The translations under genes were made by a program, and so were the position numbers. This document shows positions 1-9,979 of a stretch of DNA of 64,000 nt, one piece after another (within the stretch, counting starts at the first letter, position 1; the number at the start of each line of letters is the position of its first letter). Under the pieces are notes generated by a model, which searched no databases, was not told the origin of the DNA, and saw only the letters and a program-made list of their open reading frames with translations. Source of the DNA: Prorocentrum cordatum (lineage: Eukaryota > Sar > Dinophyceae > Prorocentrales > Prorocentraceae); NCBI GenBank assembly GCA_963575745.1, contig CAUYUJ010010458.1:139623-203622 (forward strand). Reading direction: 5' to 3'.

Positions 1-56
1 GCTCGGGATGCGGATTCTTAGTGTGTTCATTTGTCACAGACTCTTTGGGTACGCTC

Positions 57-330
57 CACCTCCTCCTCCTCCTCCTCCTCCTCCTCCTCCCCCTCCTCCT
101 CCTCCTCCCCCTCCTCTCCTCCTCCTCCTCCTCCCTCCTCCTCCTCCTCCTCCTCCTCCCTCCTCCTCCTCCTCCTCCTCCTCCTCTCCCTTCTCAGAGG
201 CGTGGTTGGAAAGACTTCCGACCCCAGCCTCCATCCTCCTCCTCCTCCTCCTCCTCCTCCTCCTCCTCCTCCTCCTCCTCTTCCTCCCCCTCCTCCTCCT
301 CCTCCTCCTCCTCCGCCTCCTCCTCCTCTG
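57..330. repeat. TCC/CTC triplet microsatellite
   Basis: Two long runs of TCC/CTC triplets (about 57-190 and 230-330) are separated by about 40 bp of ordinary sequence. All six frames stay open as homopolymeric Pro, Ser, Leu, Gly, Glu or Arg, so the apparent ORFs here are a by-product of the repeat. Confidence 0.95.
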
Positions 331-619
331 AAGCACATGTGTTCCTAGGTGCGCGTCGTACCCATTTGGGGTTGATCCGGCCGTGAAACACCCAGTTCCG
401 CGCCTCCACGTCGGCGCTTGAGGGGCACCGGGCAGCATCCTTGTCCAGCGACAGTTTTCCCGGTAGCTAAGCGGAGCGAATACGATCAATGTATGTTTAT
501 TATGCCGTTCTGGGCTTTCGAGGGATCCGCATTTGGTGCTATCATGTGCCTGGTGGGCAACGTGTGGCGATCTTGCAAGCTGCGAGAATACGTCGCGGCC
601 CATCAGCGCTCAGTGCTTG
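331..619. other. Unassigned spacer
   Basis: No convincing coding pattern, repeat or RNA was seen between the triplet microsatellite and the PPR relic. Confidence 0.5.
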
Positions 620-800
620 GCCCACAGTGCTTGATTCTGAGCGTGCGAAAAAGGCAGGCAGAGGCAGCGGGTGGTGTCGCTGCTGAGCGAGGCGGAAAGG
701 CGAAGTATGCGCCAACCGTTTTCAGCTACAATGCTTGGATCAGCACGTGCGAGAAGGGCGGGCAGTGGCAGCAGTTTTGTAAGACGCGGCCCGTCGGCAT
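620..800 (+). pseudogene. Broken pair of pentatricopeptide (PPR) repeats
   Basis: PPR proteins bind organellar RNA through 35-residue helical hairpins, and the family is greatly expanded in dinoflagellates with a typical SYNAxISACEKGxQWQ signature. Here one frame reads ACEKGRQRQRVVSLLSEAE (about 634-695), preceded by in-frame stops where SAxIS would be. The next repeat continues in another frame as KYAPTVFSYNAWISTCEKGG (about 702-762) and then QWQQ. Two consecutive units are therefore recognisable but separated by a frameshift near 697 and damaged by stops. No further units are readable on either side. The signature motif makes the family call firm. The breaks make a functional product unlikely unless unseen introns explain them. 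Confidence 0.72.
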
Positions 801-1324
801 GTAGTCCCCTTCAGTGCCACAATGGGCCCGCGCCGAACCGTGCACAGCATCATGGTTCGACTCGTTTGGTGTGCACGCTTGTTTGTCCATTTCCCTTATT
901 CGTTGATTTGGTAAATTGAGGAATCAGTCGATATGCGGTAGCAGGTCACACGCCTTTATGGTCAGCGTGTTTAGGTTGTGGTCAGGCAGGCTGTTTGTCC
1001 AACGAGTGCTTTCCATTCTCGTCTCTCAATTCATCAATACGCGCAGGTGGTCAATTTCTCGTGCGGGAAATGCCGAGGGACATGAGATTAAATATCCGCT
1101 TAGCCAACAAGGTGAAGGCCTTATGTTTCATGTTACAAAATGGTGGGTTGAGATATATCACGTTCCTATCGTTCGGCGGCGGGTCGCGTGGCTATCAGAG
1201 GGGGCTTCGGTTTTCACAGTGGTGGCATGCACTGGTCGTGAAGTTGTCGCCCCTGTGAAGGTCAGAGGGGGCATCATCACATGATCAGGGTTGTATCGCA
1301 CATGCGATGGCGATAGTCATGGTA
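801..1324. other. Unassigned, less GC-rich stretch
   Basis: A lower-GC stretch with only short ORFs on either strand. Nothing recognisable was found. Confidence 0.4.
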
Positions 1325-1409
1325 ATCTTCCTCCTCCTCCTCCTGCTCCCCCTCCTCGGACCCCACCACAGCTCCGTGAAACGCAGTAGACGCAGTAGAC
1401 CAGTAGAAA

Positions 1410-1442
1410 GGGGGAAGGAGGAGGAGGAGGAGGAGGAGGAGC
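1410..1442. repeat. Short GGA microsatellite
   Basis: About ten GGA/GAG triplets. A shorter CTC run lies at about 1328-1345. Confidence 0.85.
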
Positions 1443-2780
1443 TCTATAGCAGTGATCCTTCGCAGGAAAGTGGTTTGGCAGAGTGTGCCCAGATTGCAAG
1501 GTAAATTTCCGAATGGGAGCCGGAGCGACTATCAGCGTGTGAGTTGGGAGCGTGCTTGTGGGGCGTGGCCTTTGTGGCAGCCCCTCTCGACGGCCCCAGG
1601 GAGGCAGAGGATTGCGCAGCATGTTGGAATGCTGTAGATGTGCAGATGTTCATATAATACGCCTTGCTGACGTTGTGCTGGGCGTATGCAGCAAGCGATG
1701 GACATTCCCGTGAGGGGTGTTCACAGAAAGCTGTTTGCACGCGCATGACCAGACACTATCTCTAACACGGTAAACGGGAAACACGGACACAAGAGGAGGG
1801 GGACGAGGAGGAGGGGGTGGGATCCGCGGACACGAGACCGTCTCGACAAGGACTGTTTCCGCTGGCGGACAGCTTCGCCAGCCCCCGTTTCTCCGGCTGG
1901 CCGTCTCACGAGTGGGCCGCCGCGCCGGACAAGGAGCAGGAGGTGGGGCAGGATTCACCATAACAGAAAGGCGTCCCAAGGGAAACGGGTTTTCGACCCT
2001 GGGACGTTCCCCCGGACCAGCTCTTCATCCTGAGTCATCCTGGGGCCAAGGGAAGCCCCCAGGAGCTCGAAAGTTGCGAGAATTGACTCAGGAACGTTTC
2101 TCTCGGGACCCGAGGATCCCAAGGCTGCCAGGTCGGTGAAAGTCCGCATCGTAGGGACGGCCGTCGTCTCGGTCGCGGTGTTTCTTGTATGGTTAGAGTG
2201 GTCGGTTGTCCTGTCCGGGGATATGTTGTCGTGCTTGCTGTAGGGCTGCTAAGGTCGTTGCTTCAGACCTGGGCGACATTACCTTGTGACGTACCCAACC
2301 CATTTGCATCAAGTGACAAGAGGGGGGGCCAAAACTTGGCAGGACAATGACAGTGCAGGCTCCGTTCTATGTTGTGCAAGCTGCGTGGGATGCGTTCACG
2401 TGGCACGATTCACAGAATAAGGACGAGGAGCGAAGGCCCAGACTTGAAGAGGACATGGGGGCGGGAACGAAAGGCAGGAGAAGGACGCGTGGAGGGCCCA
2501 CCCGTCAGCGCGGCAGCAGCAGAGGGAAGGTGGAAGGTGGCAGAAGACGACGACGGAAAGTGACGGAAAGACACCGAAGAGTGATGTGTTGTCTGTAGTT
2601 CGCTAAAGATGCAGCGTTGCCTGTACCATGTCGCCGCGGCGCTCGACAACATGATTCAACCTGCGTATAGTGTGTGCAAGAAGCGAGCGAGGCCTAGCTC
2701 CCCCGCCAACTTCCCTGGTTTCTTCCTGCCTTTTTCTTTAGTGCGGGAGCCAAACGCTCGAAGGCGCGCCGCCAGGTTTG
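1443..2780. other. Unassigned region
   Basis: Only short overlapping ORFs on both strands. A purine-rich block lies at about 1785-1825. No family was recognised and no tandem structure seen. Confidence 0.4.
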
Positions 2781-3480
2781 CGGGCGGCCCGCGACAGCGC
2801 CCCGCTGGACCCCCCAGCAGCCTTCGACAGTGGCGACACTTTCGCAGACTGCAAAAACACAAGGACGGCGAGGTTTAATTTGAGTCCACGTAGGACGTCA
2901 TTCCGCTGGACCCCCCAGCAACCCGCGAAAATGGCGACAGTTTCGCAAATCGCAGCGCTCAAGGATGACGAGGTCGAATCTGAATCTGCGTGGGACCCCA
3001 CTCCGCTGGACCCCCCAGCAGCCGTCGAAAGTGGCGACACTTTCGCAGAGCGCAGCCCCCAGAAATGACGAGGTCTTATTCGAATTTGCGTGGGACCCTT
3101 TTTCCGCTGGACCCCCCAGCAGCCTTCGAAAGTGGCGACAGTTCCGCAGATCGCAAACCCCCAGGGAGGACGAGGCCTAATCTAAATCTGCGTGGGACCC
3201 CACTCCGCTGGCCCCCCCAGCGGCCTTCGTCGAAAGTGGCGACACTTCCGCTGATCGCAGACCTCCAAGGATGACGAGGTCTAATCTGAATCTGCGTGGG
3301 ACCCCTTTCCCGCTGGATCCCCAAGCAGTCCTCGAAAGTCACGACGTTTTCGCAGATCGCAGCCCCCCATGGATGGCGAGGTCTAATATGAGTTTGCGTG
3401 GGACCCCACTCCGCTGGACCCCCCAACGGCCCCCCAAAGTGGCGACAGTTTCGCAGATCGCGGCCCCCCAGGGATGGCCA
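2781..3480. repeat. Seven-copy, about 101-bp tandem minisatellite
   Basis: The anchor CCGCTGGACCCCCCAGC (with variants) recurs at about 2802, 2903, 3003, 3104, 3205, 3310 and 3411, i.e. spacings of 101, 100, 101, 101, 105 and 101 bp. Each unit also carries a block like GTGGCGACAGTTTCGCAGAT and a GATGACGAGGTCTAAT-like segment. Short ORFs here repeat DPPAAFESGDTFAD-like strings in several frames and end at stops, so the array is unlikely to be coding. Confidence 0.93.
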
Positions 3481-5020
3481 GGTAGGAGGCAAGCTGGCAC
3501 CCAGGAGGGAGCGAGGTGAGAAGCAAGAGAGAAGGGGAGAGGGAGGCAGCAGGAAGGAGGATGCGACCACAGTGCTCTATTCAAAACGAGATCCCAACGC
3601 AGGAGGGTTGGGAAAAAACGTGGCATCCAGTTTCTGTACGTATCCCGCCTCTGGAGGCCGTCCCCTGGCCCCAGGACCTGGAAAGGATCGAGATCCCTTG
3701 GGGCCGACGTCACGAAAAAATGCGACGTCGGAGGAGAGGTTTGGTGTTCACGATTGGGTTGTTAGGGTTGATCTAGCTGCTCATTTGCAGGCTGCTTAGG
3801 TCGGTCGTACTCGTGGCAAGGTCGCTGGATTCAGTCGAGGCTGCTGGCGTTAGTGGCACTCGGTGTGGTCAAGGCTCTCCCGATGGTTCGTCTGGGACTA
3901 CGATGTACTTGTAGGTGTGGATCTTCGTGGTTCTGCACTGGTCTCTGTTGGCCGGACGTGTGGCCCTAGCGGCGACGGCCGCGCCGACCAGCGTGAGTTC
4001 GGATGTTCGGACGTGATGTTCGAACGTCGCGCGTCCGCGGTGTTTCAATGGCGCGCGCAGCGTGCCAATCTTGGCGAGCAAATGACTGGATGGGCCTCGG
4101 CAACTTCATTGGGCGGGACCAGCTGTGGCATCGTATCCGTCCCTGGGGCATTGGCGAGGGATACCCTTTGTCGGGTACGACCTCGCAGAGCATGGGCTCC
4201 TCGTTCGGGCGCTTGGCGATCGCGGGCTCTGTGCCAGCTGAGCCCAGCGGCCGCCCCAGCGCGAGGGCGCCCGCTGCGGCGCGGCGGGGCGCGTCACAGC
4301 TGGCGGGCGCCCCACCTTGCCTGCCGCCCTCCCGCTCCCCCCCCCTCCCAATCGCGCCCCTTCTGGTGGGGCTGGGCGGGGAAGGCCCCCCCCGCGAGAG
4401 GCAGCGGCTCCTTGTTCGTCACACCGACGTTGATCGAAACGATCGCCGCGCCTGATCGCTCGTGCTGCAAAAAAATAGGAGAGCACATGCGTGAGCGCAA
4501 CATGAACATACGAGCGGTGCGTGCGCAAGAGGAACAAGAAGGGCAAGTAGAAAAAGGTGGGAAAGTGGAAAAGCCCGCCAAAAAATAGAGAAGCGCACAT
4601 CGGCAAGGATGCACGGCAGCGGCTCTCCCTCTCCTCCTCGAAGGTGGGAGGGGGGACGTGGCGGGTGTGGCGGGGGTCTCCCCGAGGCGTGGATGTTCGG
4701 GGCGCAGGCCCCTCCGAAGTGGTGCGGCACGGACCTGTACAGGACGTTCCAGAGCCCAAACATCCCAGGCAGTGCCACAGCGGGGTCGGCAATACTCCAA
4801 GTTGTTCTGTCAGCGTGAGAGGGGTAGGAATGGGCTATCCTTCGACGGGCGCAGGGGGGATACTGGGGTCGAGATGCTGAAAGAAGGGCCGCGTTGGGTC
4901 AGAAGGGGCTCTGGTTTTCGGGCCGTTCCGTAGATCGAGGTCGGAGAATTTATCAAGTCGCTTCGCTCGTTCCGCCGGCCCACATTGCGCACCGTGGTCG
5001 ACTGGCTGCAGCGATCTTTG
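3481..5020. other. Unassigned region
   Basis: Overlapping ORFs of 100-240 codons occur on both strands (for example 3863-4588 plus and 4106-4792 minus), but none shows a recognisable domain. The long frames at 4230-4420 follow the strong GC bias. No RNA gene or terminator was seen. Confidence 0.4.
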
Positions 5021-5170
5021 GGGCCTCTTGAGGGTATTTTTGGAGCGTCTTGGAGGCCTCTTGGGGGCCTCCTGGGGGCCTCTTCAGAGCCTCTTGGGGT
5101 TCCTTGGCGGCGTCTTGTGGGCCCCTGCAGCCTCTTGGGGGGCTCTTGGGGACCTCTTGGGTCAGGAGGG
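5021..5170 (+). repeat. Dispersed CCTCTTGGGG-type repeat, short copy
   Basis: A degenerate run of GCCTCTTGGGGG-like words at roughly 15-bp spacing. In one frame this gives a loose pentapeptide periodicity (GASWRPLGGLLG). The same words build much larger copies at 7555-8265, 37907-39003 and elsewhere, so this is a fragment of that family. Confidence 0.8.
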
Positions 5171-5534
5171 AGGGTAATCGATTGCGCCCCTCCCCTCGGA
5201 GGCCACGATCCTCATGAGGGGTGTCGAAAAATTGCCCGGTCTGGCATCTCTGATCCGAGTGTCCCAGGGGTCTCCCGGGGTACTTTTCGTCCGGGGACCC
5301 CCAGGGGCGGCCCCGCGCGCGCGAACTAAAATATTGTCAACCAGTTACCGGAGATCTTTCCACGCCCTTGGCCCGTTGGGCCGGCGAATTCGTAGCCGAA
5401 GCTCGCCGCGGCCAGAAAGCCCGTTCGGTTCTTCGGCGTTCCTTCTGGTAGCATGATGGCTCCAGGTGGTGGGTTCGGTGCGCGGAGGGGGGAGTGGTGG
5501 GCGCGGGGGCAGAGCGGGCTGTCAGACGGGGTGG

Positions 5535-5785
5535 CGTTAGGGTCGCCACCTCCTGAGGATCGAGGAGCGAAAAAATATATGTGAAGGCTTTGGGGCGCTT
5601 CGGGTGACTCTGGGGAGGGAAGGGCGTCCTGGGGAGTCTTCCCCTCGTCCTGGAGTAGGGGGTTCGCCACCTCCTGGGGATCGAGGATCGAAACGGTTTA
5701 TGGGCGCTTTGGCAGCGCTGCGGGTAGCTCAGGGAGGGGTGGGGGGGGGAGGGGGGGTCCTGGGGGGTCTTCCCCTCCTCCTCCT
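5535..5785. repeat. About 121-bp tandem duplication flanking a microsatellite
   Basis: TCGCCACCTCCTG occurs at 5543 and again at about 5664, with similar flanking sequence (GATCGAGGA, CGAAA, GTCTTCCCCTC). In the first copy the motif GTCTTCCCCTCGTCC is followed by unique sequence. In the second copy the equivalent point runs straight into the long TCC array at 5770-5882. Confidence 0.8.
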
Positions 5786-5882
5786 CCTCATCCTCCTCCT
5801 CCTCCTCCTCCTCCTCCTCCTCCTCCTCCTCCTCCTCCTCCTCCTCCTCCTCCTCCTCCTCCTCCTCCTCCTCCTCTTCCTC
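5770..5882. repeat. TCC triplet microsatellite
   Basis: A near-perfect run of about 36 TCC units. On the minus strand it produces a long poly-Glu frame that should not be read as protein. Confidence 0.95.
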
Positions 5883-6002
5883 GGGAGGAGGCGGTGACCC
5901 TCGTAGTGGGGATCCCCCTCTGGCATTAGCTGGAGCATCCTGGCCACCGATTTCTTCCGCTCGTGCTGGTGGCGGTGTCACCGCGGGCTCGTCAAGGATG
6001 GC

Positions 6003-6356
6003 ATGGCAGCGGACGCTGCCAGCGACATGCCAGCACATCCCAGCATTCAGCTCGGGGTACCAGTGTTTGACATCCACGTGCGCCTCGTGGACGTAGACAC
6101 AAAGGTGGTCCACTGGGACTCGACATACCACCTGCGGTGCCCTGGCCAGCTCGGGCAAGACGAGTCGTCGAACGGAGGCGAGAAGCCGGACTTTGACTCG
6201 GTCTGCCCAAGCGCGGAGGACCAGATACCGAGGCGGCTGGAGCTTACCGTGACGAAGGTCGGCGGCGCGCAGGGGGACGTGACGCGAGGGGAGGCAGCCT
6301 TGAAGAAGGCAGGGGCGTGTCAGAGGTCCGCACGCCATCCGAGGATGCCCCATTGA
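6003..6356 (+). CDS. Hypothetical coding segment, possibly retroelement-derived
   Basis: An ATG-started plus-strand frame of 117 codons with mixed composition and a GC-rich third position. It includes VFDIHVRLVDVDTKVVHWDS and LRRLEL-like stretches that look more protein-like than the surrounding low-complexity frames. The VF-D-H-V then WDST pattern vaguely resembles a short part of the gag-like ORF at 46570 (VFHVNAW, then LDSTAWLS), but this is too weak to assign. The competing minus-strand frame owes its length to the neighbouring TCC array. No start context or splice site was identified, and the function is unknown. Confidence 0.35.
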   Translation: MAADAASDMPAHPSIQLGVPVFDIHVRLVDVDTKVVHWDSTYHLRCPGQLGQDESSNGGEKPDFDSVCPSAEDQIPRRLELTVTKVGGAQGDVTRGEAALKKAGACQRSARHPRMPH

Positions 6357-6684
6357 AAGCCTCCGACCTCTCAAGATGGCGGCCTTGCTGGCCAGAGTTG
6401 AGGCTGAAGAGGAGGCGAAGCGCTCCTCCAGAGAGGTCTAAGCTAGGGCCGATCTCTTGTATCGCTTTTGATGCTGCCACCTCCCGACCTTTCTGAGGCG
6501 TCGATCTATCTGCCTTCTGAGAGCCCCCTGCCTTCCTAGAAGGTCGCCCCCCTCAGTTTGACCCCGACCAGGTACCGCTCACAACTGGACCCCAGACCCC
6601 TACAGGGGTACATCCTGGCCAATTTTACCAGCCGCGTCCAGCCATGACGGCCAGGACTCCCAAGATTCCCAATAAGCCTCCAAA

Positions 6685-6865
6685 CTGGCGACGTCGTCGT
6701 TTTTTGCGCCGCCAAGAAGGAGCCGTACTTCGGGCCCGAGGACTTCATAGGGCGGGTCATTGCCCGCACGGCAGATCGACCCGGCAGGACGGCCTCCTTC
6801 CTGGACTCCGGAGGGCCCCCGTCCGCGCGGCCGACGCGGCGGCGGCCGCCGCGCGGGCGCGGCTG
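6685..6865 (+). CDS. Exon-like segment of unknown function
   Basis: A plus-strand frame without its own ATG reads TGDVVVFCAAKKEPYFGPED, then FIGRVIARTADRPGRTASFL and DSGG. It is balanced in composition, unlike the Arg/Ala-rich alternative frames over the same bases. Its start and end are not fixed, and after about 6830 it runs into biased Pro/Arg codons. It could be an internal exon or a relic. I do not recognise the family. Confidence 0.3.
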
Positions 6866-7279
6866 AGGGGCCGCCGATGGGGCACGGCCCAGACGTCGTG
6901 CATGCCCCGGACCTCGGCTGGCAAAAATTCGGGAATCGAGATTCGAGGGTGAGTCTCGCAACGGCTTTTCGACAGTTGCTGGCCTCTTTGGAGCTTCCGA
7001 AGGCGTCTGGAGGCCTCCGCGAGACCCTCTGGTAACATCCAGGGATCTCCGGAGTTGTTTCCCCGACGCCTGAAATTGGGGGCGTTAGAATGTTATCCAG
7101 GACGACAACCAGCCCCGTGGACCCCAGGGAAGGTGTCGAGAGCTCCAGGGTCCACAGATCAACAAGATCAGTCCGCCACAGGCATTGGTCTCGTCAGGGC
7201 ACACGTCGGGGCTTTCGGGCTGGGGGCGTGGGCTGAACGGGAAGGCCACGCTTCGCGCTCGTCCTTCTTCTCAGCCTCA

Positions 7280-7425
7280 GCCTCCTTGGCCCCCTCCTCG
7301 TCCTCGCCGTCCTCCTCCGCCTCCACATCCTCCTTATCATCCTCATCATCGTCGTCGTCGTTGTCGTCATCATCATCGTCATCGTCATCCCCCTCATTAT
7401 GCTCCTCCTCACTGACTTTCATTAT
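7280..7425. repeat. Imperfect TCC/TCA triplet repeat
   Basis: Degenerate TCC then TCATCG/TCATCC triplets give acidic or His-rich frames on either strand. Confidence 0.85.
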
Positions 7426-7554
7426 CATCTTCACGGAGTGCCACTCTTATTGATTCATTGGCAGGTGTTTTCCAGCAGCAGGGTATCTAATGGCCGTCGG
7501 CCCATCCCGCCACCGTGCTTGGGTTGTGGGTATGAAGCCTATTGGATGTTCGTT

Positions 7555-8265
7555 GGGATCTCGTGGGAGGCCTCTCGAGGGCCTCCTGGAGGCAGTTTGG
7601 AGGCATCTTGAGGGCCGTTTGGGAGCCTCTTGGGGCTTCTTTGGGACCTCTTGGGGCCTCCTGGGGGCCTCTTTGGGCGGAAGGCTCGGATTTTCGGTTC
7701 GTGGTCCCTCCCTTCTGCCACTTTTGGGACCGTCTTGTGGCCCTCGTGGGCCTGGGCCGCCGTAGGGCGCTCTGAGGCCGTCTTGGGGCCTTATTGAAGG
7801 CCTCTCGGGCTGTTTTGGAGTGGTCTTGGGGACCTCTAGGGCCGCTTTGGAGCGTCAAAAAGCCCGAAAGGCGAGAGCGCCAAAATTCTTCACAAACTTA
7901 TGGGGATCAATAATTGTTGCCTCTTGCGGCCCTCTTGGGAGGCCTCTTGGAGGCCTATTTGGGAGTCTTGGAGGCCTCTCAGGCCATCTTGAGGCCATAT
8001 TGAGCGTCTTCGGTCGATCTTGAGCCGTCTCGGGGTCCTCTTGGGCCGTATTGGAGGCCGCTTGGGGCCCTCGTGGTCAGTCTTGGAGCCTTCCTGGGCC
8101 CGAAAAATTCACGCGCCACCACTTGGCAAAGTCCAGGGGGCACGCGGGAAGCCCCAAGAGCTTTCGGAATTTGGGGTCCAGGCGTTGTGGGATTGAGGCT
8201 TAAAGGATTGGGCCCAGGACCTGAGGACACGCCTACTCCGTGCCCAGCGGCACGGAGGAGGATGC
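7555..8265 (+). repeat. Half copy of the CCTCTTGGGG foldback-repeat family
   Basis: The block begins with dense GGCCTCTTGGGG words. It then contains a GATTTTCGGTTCGTG...CCCTCCCTTCTGCC module that corresponds to the start of the right arm of the element at 37907-39003 (GAAATGTCGATTCGTG...). It ends with a segment resembling that element's terminus (AGAGCTTTCGGAATTTGGGG, then GTGCCCAGCGGCACGG). The opposite arm is missing, so it would not fold on itself. Confidence 0.75.
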
Positions 8266-8330
8266 CTGATATTCGATGTCAATGAGAGCACGAAGGGCCA
8301 GCATAGGGGGAAAGGTGCTTAGTCATTCAC

Positions 8331-8335
8331 GTTTC
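8331..8335. repeat. Target-site duplication, left copy (GTTTC)
   Basis: This directly precedes the TGCAG start of the left LTR and is identical to 15915-15919. Confidence 0.9.
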
Positions 8336-8422
8336 TGCAGAATGGCGGTAGCCTTGGATTCCTTTTCTTGAACCAAACATCACCAGTTCTGAATGTAAAC
8401 TTTGACGTCGTGAAACCCTTCA
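8336..8422 (-). repeat. 3' LTR (left end on the plus strand), 87 bp
   Basis: It runs from TGCAGAATGG to CCCTTCA and matches 15827-15914 with about a dozen substitutions and one 1-bp indel. The longest shared blocks are CCAAACATCA and TGACGTCGTGAAACCCT. Confidence 0.92.
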
Positions 8423-8432
8423 GCCCTCCTCG
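8423..8432 (-). promoter_or_regulatory. Polypurine tract of the Copia element
   Basis: On the minus strand the ten bases before the 3' LTR read CGAGGAGGGC. This is the purine-rich position expected to prime plus-strand DNA synthesis. Confidence 0.7.
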
Positions 8433-8570
8433 AAGCTGTTGTGCTTGCTGGCAGGCTCGTCAACCCACCAGCTCAATTACACAGTAACTCCGCTGAGCTG
8501 CCTCAGGCTCGCGTCCTCTCGCAAGTGAAACTGAAACAGCCTCGGCATAGGAAATCTCACTATCTGAACG

Positions 8571-8581
8571 CTCTCTCTCTC

Positions 8582-8622
<41 letters not shown>
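8571..8622. repeat. CT dinucleotide microsatellite
   Basis: About 25 CT units, nearly uninterrupted, in the 3' non-coding part of the Copia element. Confidence 0.95.
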
Positions 8623-8624
<2 letters not shown>

Positions 8625-8699
8625 CTAGCATTCTCGCGCGCCACGGTCTCTGGAGCTGATCAAACCCCGCAGTATCTCCCCAACGGTCAAGCATCGCTT

Positions 8700-9240
8700 C
8701 ACATCGCTCGGGCGTTTCGGACCTGCCGTTGAGGATCTGTGCATCATCATGTCACCCAAACTCCCCAGTCCCTGACACCGAGCGGGGTTTACCTCCCGTC
8801 GGCCTCGTGGCAAAGCTTGCTCCTGGTCTTGTACGTCACTGGACCTTGCACTCCAACTGACCTGAACTTCTTTGTCTGCACCTCTGGCTCTGGCGAGGCA
8901 TCTCGCCTTCGCCGCCTCGACAGGGATGCCTCCAGCTGCAAATCTCCATTTCGAACAGCCTCTGGTACAATGTGCAATGGCGTAGTCCATGTCTCTATCT
9001 CAGCTTCCGTTGCCCCTGCACCCAGCACCACAAACACATGATAACTAAAACCAATCACCAGCAAGATAACCACCACATGGGACAACCCAGTCCACCAACT
9101 GAAGTCGCTCTTCATGTTGACGTGGATGTTTACCCTGTCTTCGTAGTAATACTCCTTCGCGTCCGTCTGCGCGGTCATGAGCACCGCCGCCAACACCTTG
9201 GTCAGGATCTCGGGCTCTCTGAACGTCGTCAGCCTCAGCT
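8700..9240 (-). pseudogene. C-terminal tail of Copia polyprotein with a membrane segment
   Basis: Downstream of the RNase H part the minus-strand frame stays open and includes SHVVVILLVIGFSYHVFVVL (about 9005-9070). This is a clear single hydrophobic helix, followed by a charged Arg-rich tail (SLSRRRRRDAS). Standard Copia polyproteins end soon after RNase H, so this is an extra C-terminal extension. From memory, other dinoflagellate Copia-like proteins carry comparable hydrophobic tails, but I cannot verify this here. An env-like role is speculative. Confidence 0.6.
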
Positions 9241-9640
9241 GAATGAGTCCCCGCATCCGCATGTGACTCCTCAACGTGTCTTTGTCCACCCGCTTGGTAC
9301 CTATGTCCGCCACGTGGTCCTTGGCGCTCACTTGTGTCACCTCCATCTCTCCGTCACGGACCAGATATTGATGCCAGATCCATCGCGTCTGTAGATGCCG
9401 TGCCCGTCCAGGTCCACGTTTGTATATCATCCCCCTCGTTGTTGCAGACTCCGTCTTCAACTCCAGCGTGATCTTGACCTGATCCTTTCTCGTCTATGCC
9501 GTTCCATGCAGCACGTGCTTGATGGTGAGACTTATTGCCGTGCCCGACAGCATGGAATAGAATTCCGACTCCCCGCTTGATAATGTTACCGCCGTTTGTA
9601 CCCCACTCTCCAGCAGACGAGTGCCTAAGCGAATACAATC
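9240..9640 (-). pseudogene. Copia RNase H region
   Basis: Minus-strand frames give SEFYSMLSGTAISLTIKH-like sequence, then, after a shift, LKTESATTRGMIYKRGPGR, HLQTRWIWHQYLV and VSAKDHVADIGTKRVDKDTL. These correspond to the Copia RNase H core and its end motif (ADIxTK), where the enzyme degrades the RNA strand of the hybrid. The domain is split over at least two frames, with the break near 9455-9500. Confidence 0.8.
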
Positions 9641-9979
9641 CGACTACATATTCTTGCTGTTCGCCCCTTGTCCAGCCCAGCTTGCGTCCACCGACACCTT
9701 CACCTTGAAAGTCATCTCCTGATGCGGGTAGAGAATCATTATCTCGGCCGCACCCTTCAGGTACCTCACCTAACGCTACTGCTTAAGGATGCGATTCACC
9801 CTCGGGTCGCTGTACGAACAACTCGGATCTCGACTAGCTTCTCGAATGCCATAGCGGTCGCTTGTCGAGCATTGGCCAATCCCACAACAACTCTTATGTC
9901 ATAGAATTCTGTCTTGCTACTCGATCTTCTGCTTCACGTACTCCGTTCGCCGTATGCTTTGAGTTCGGCGTGCCTGCCA

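Noticed and set aside
5337-6374. 345-codon minus-strand ORF
   Set aside because: Its length depends on a poly-Glu stretch from the TCC array. The unique part overlaps a more protein-like plus-strand frame.
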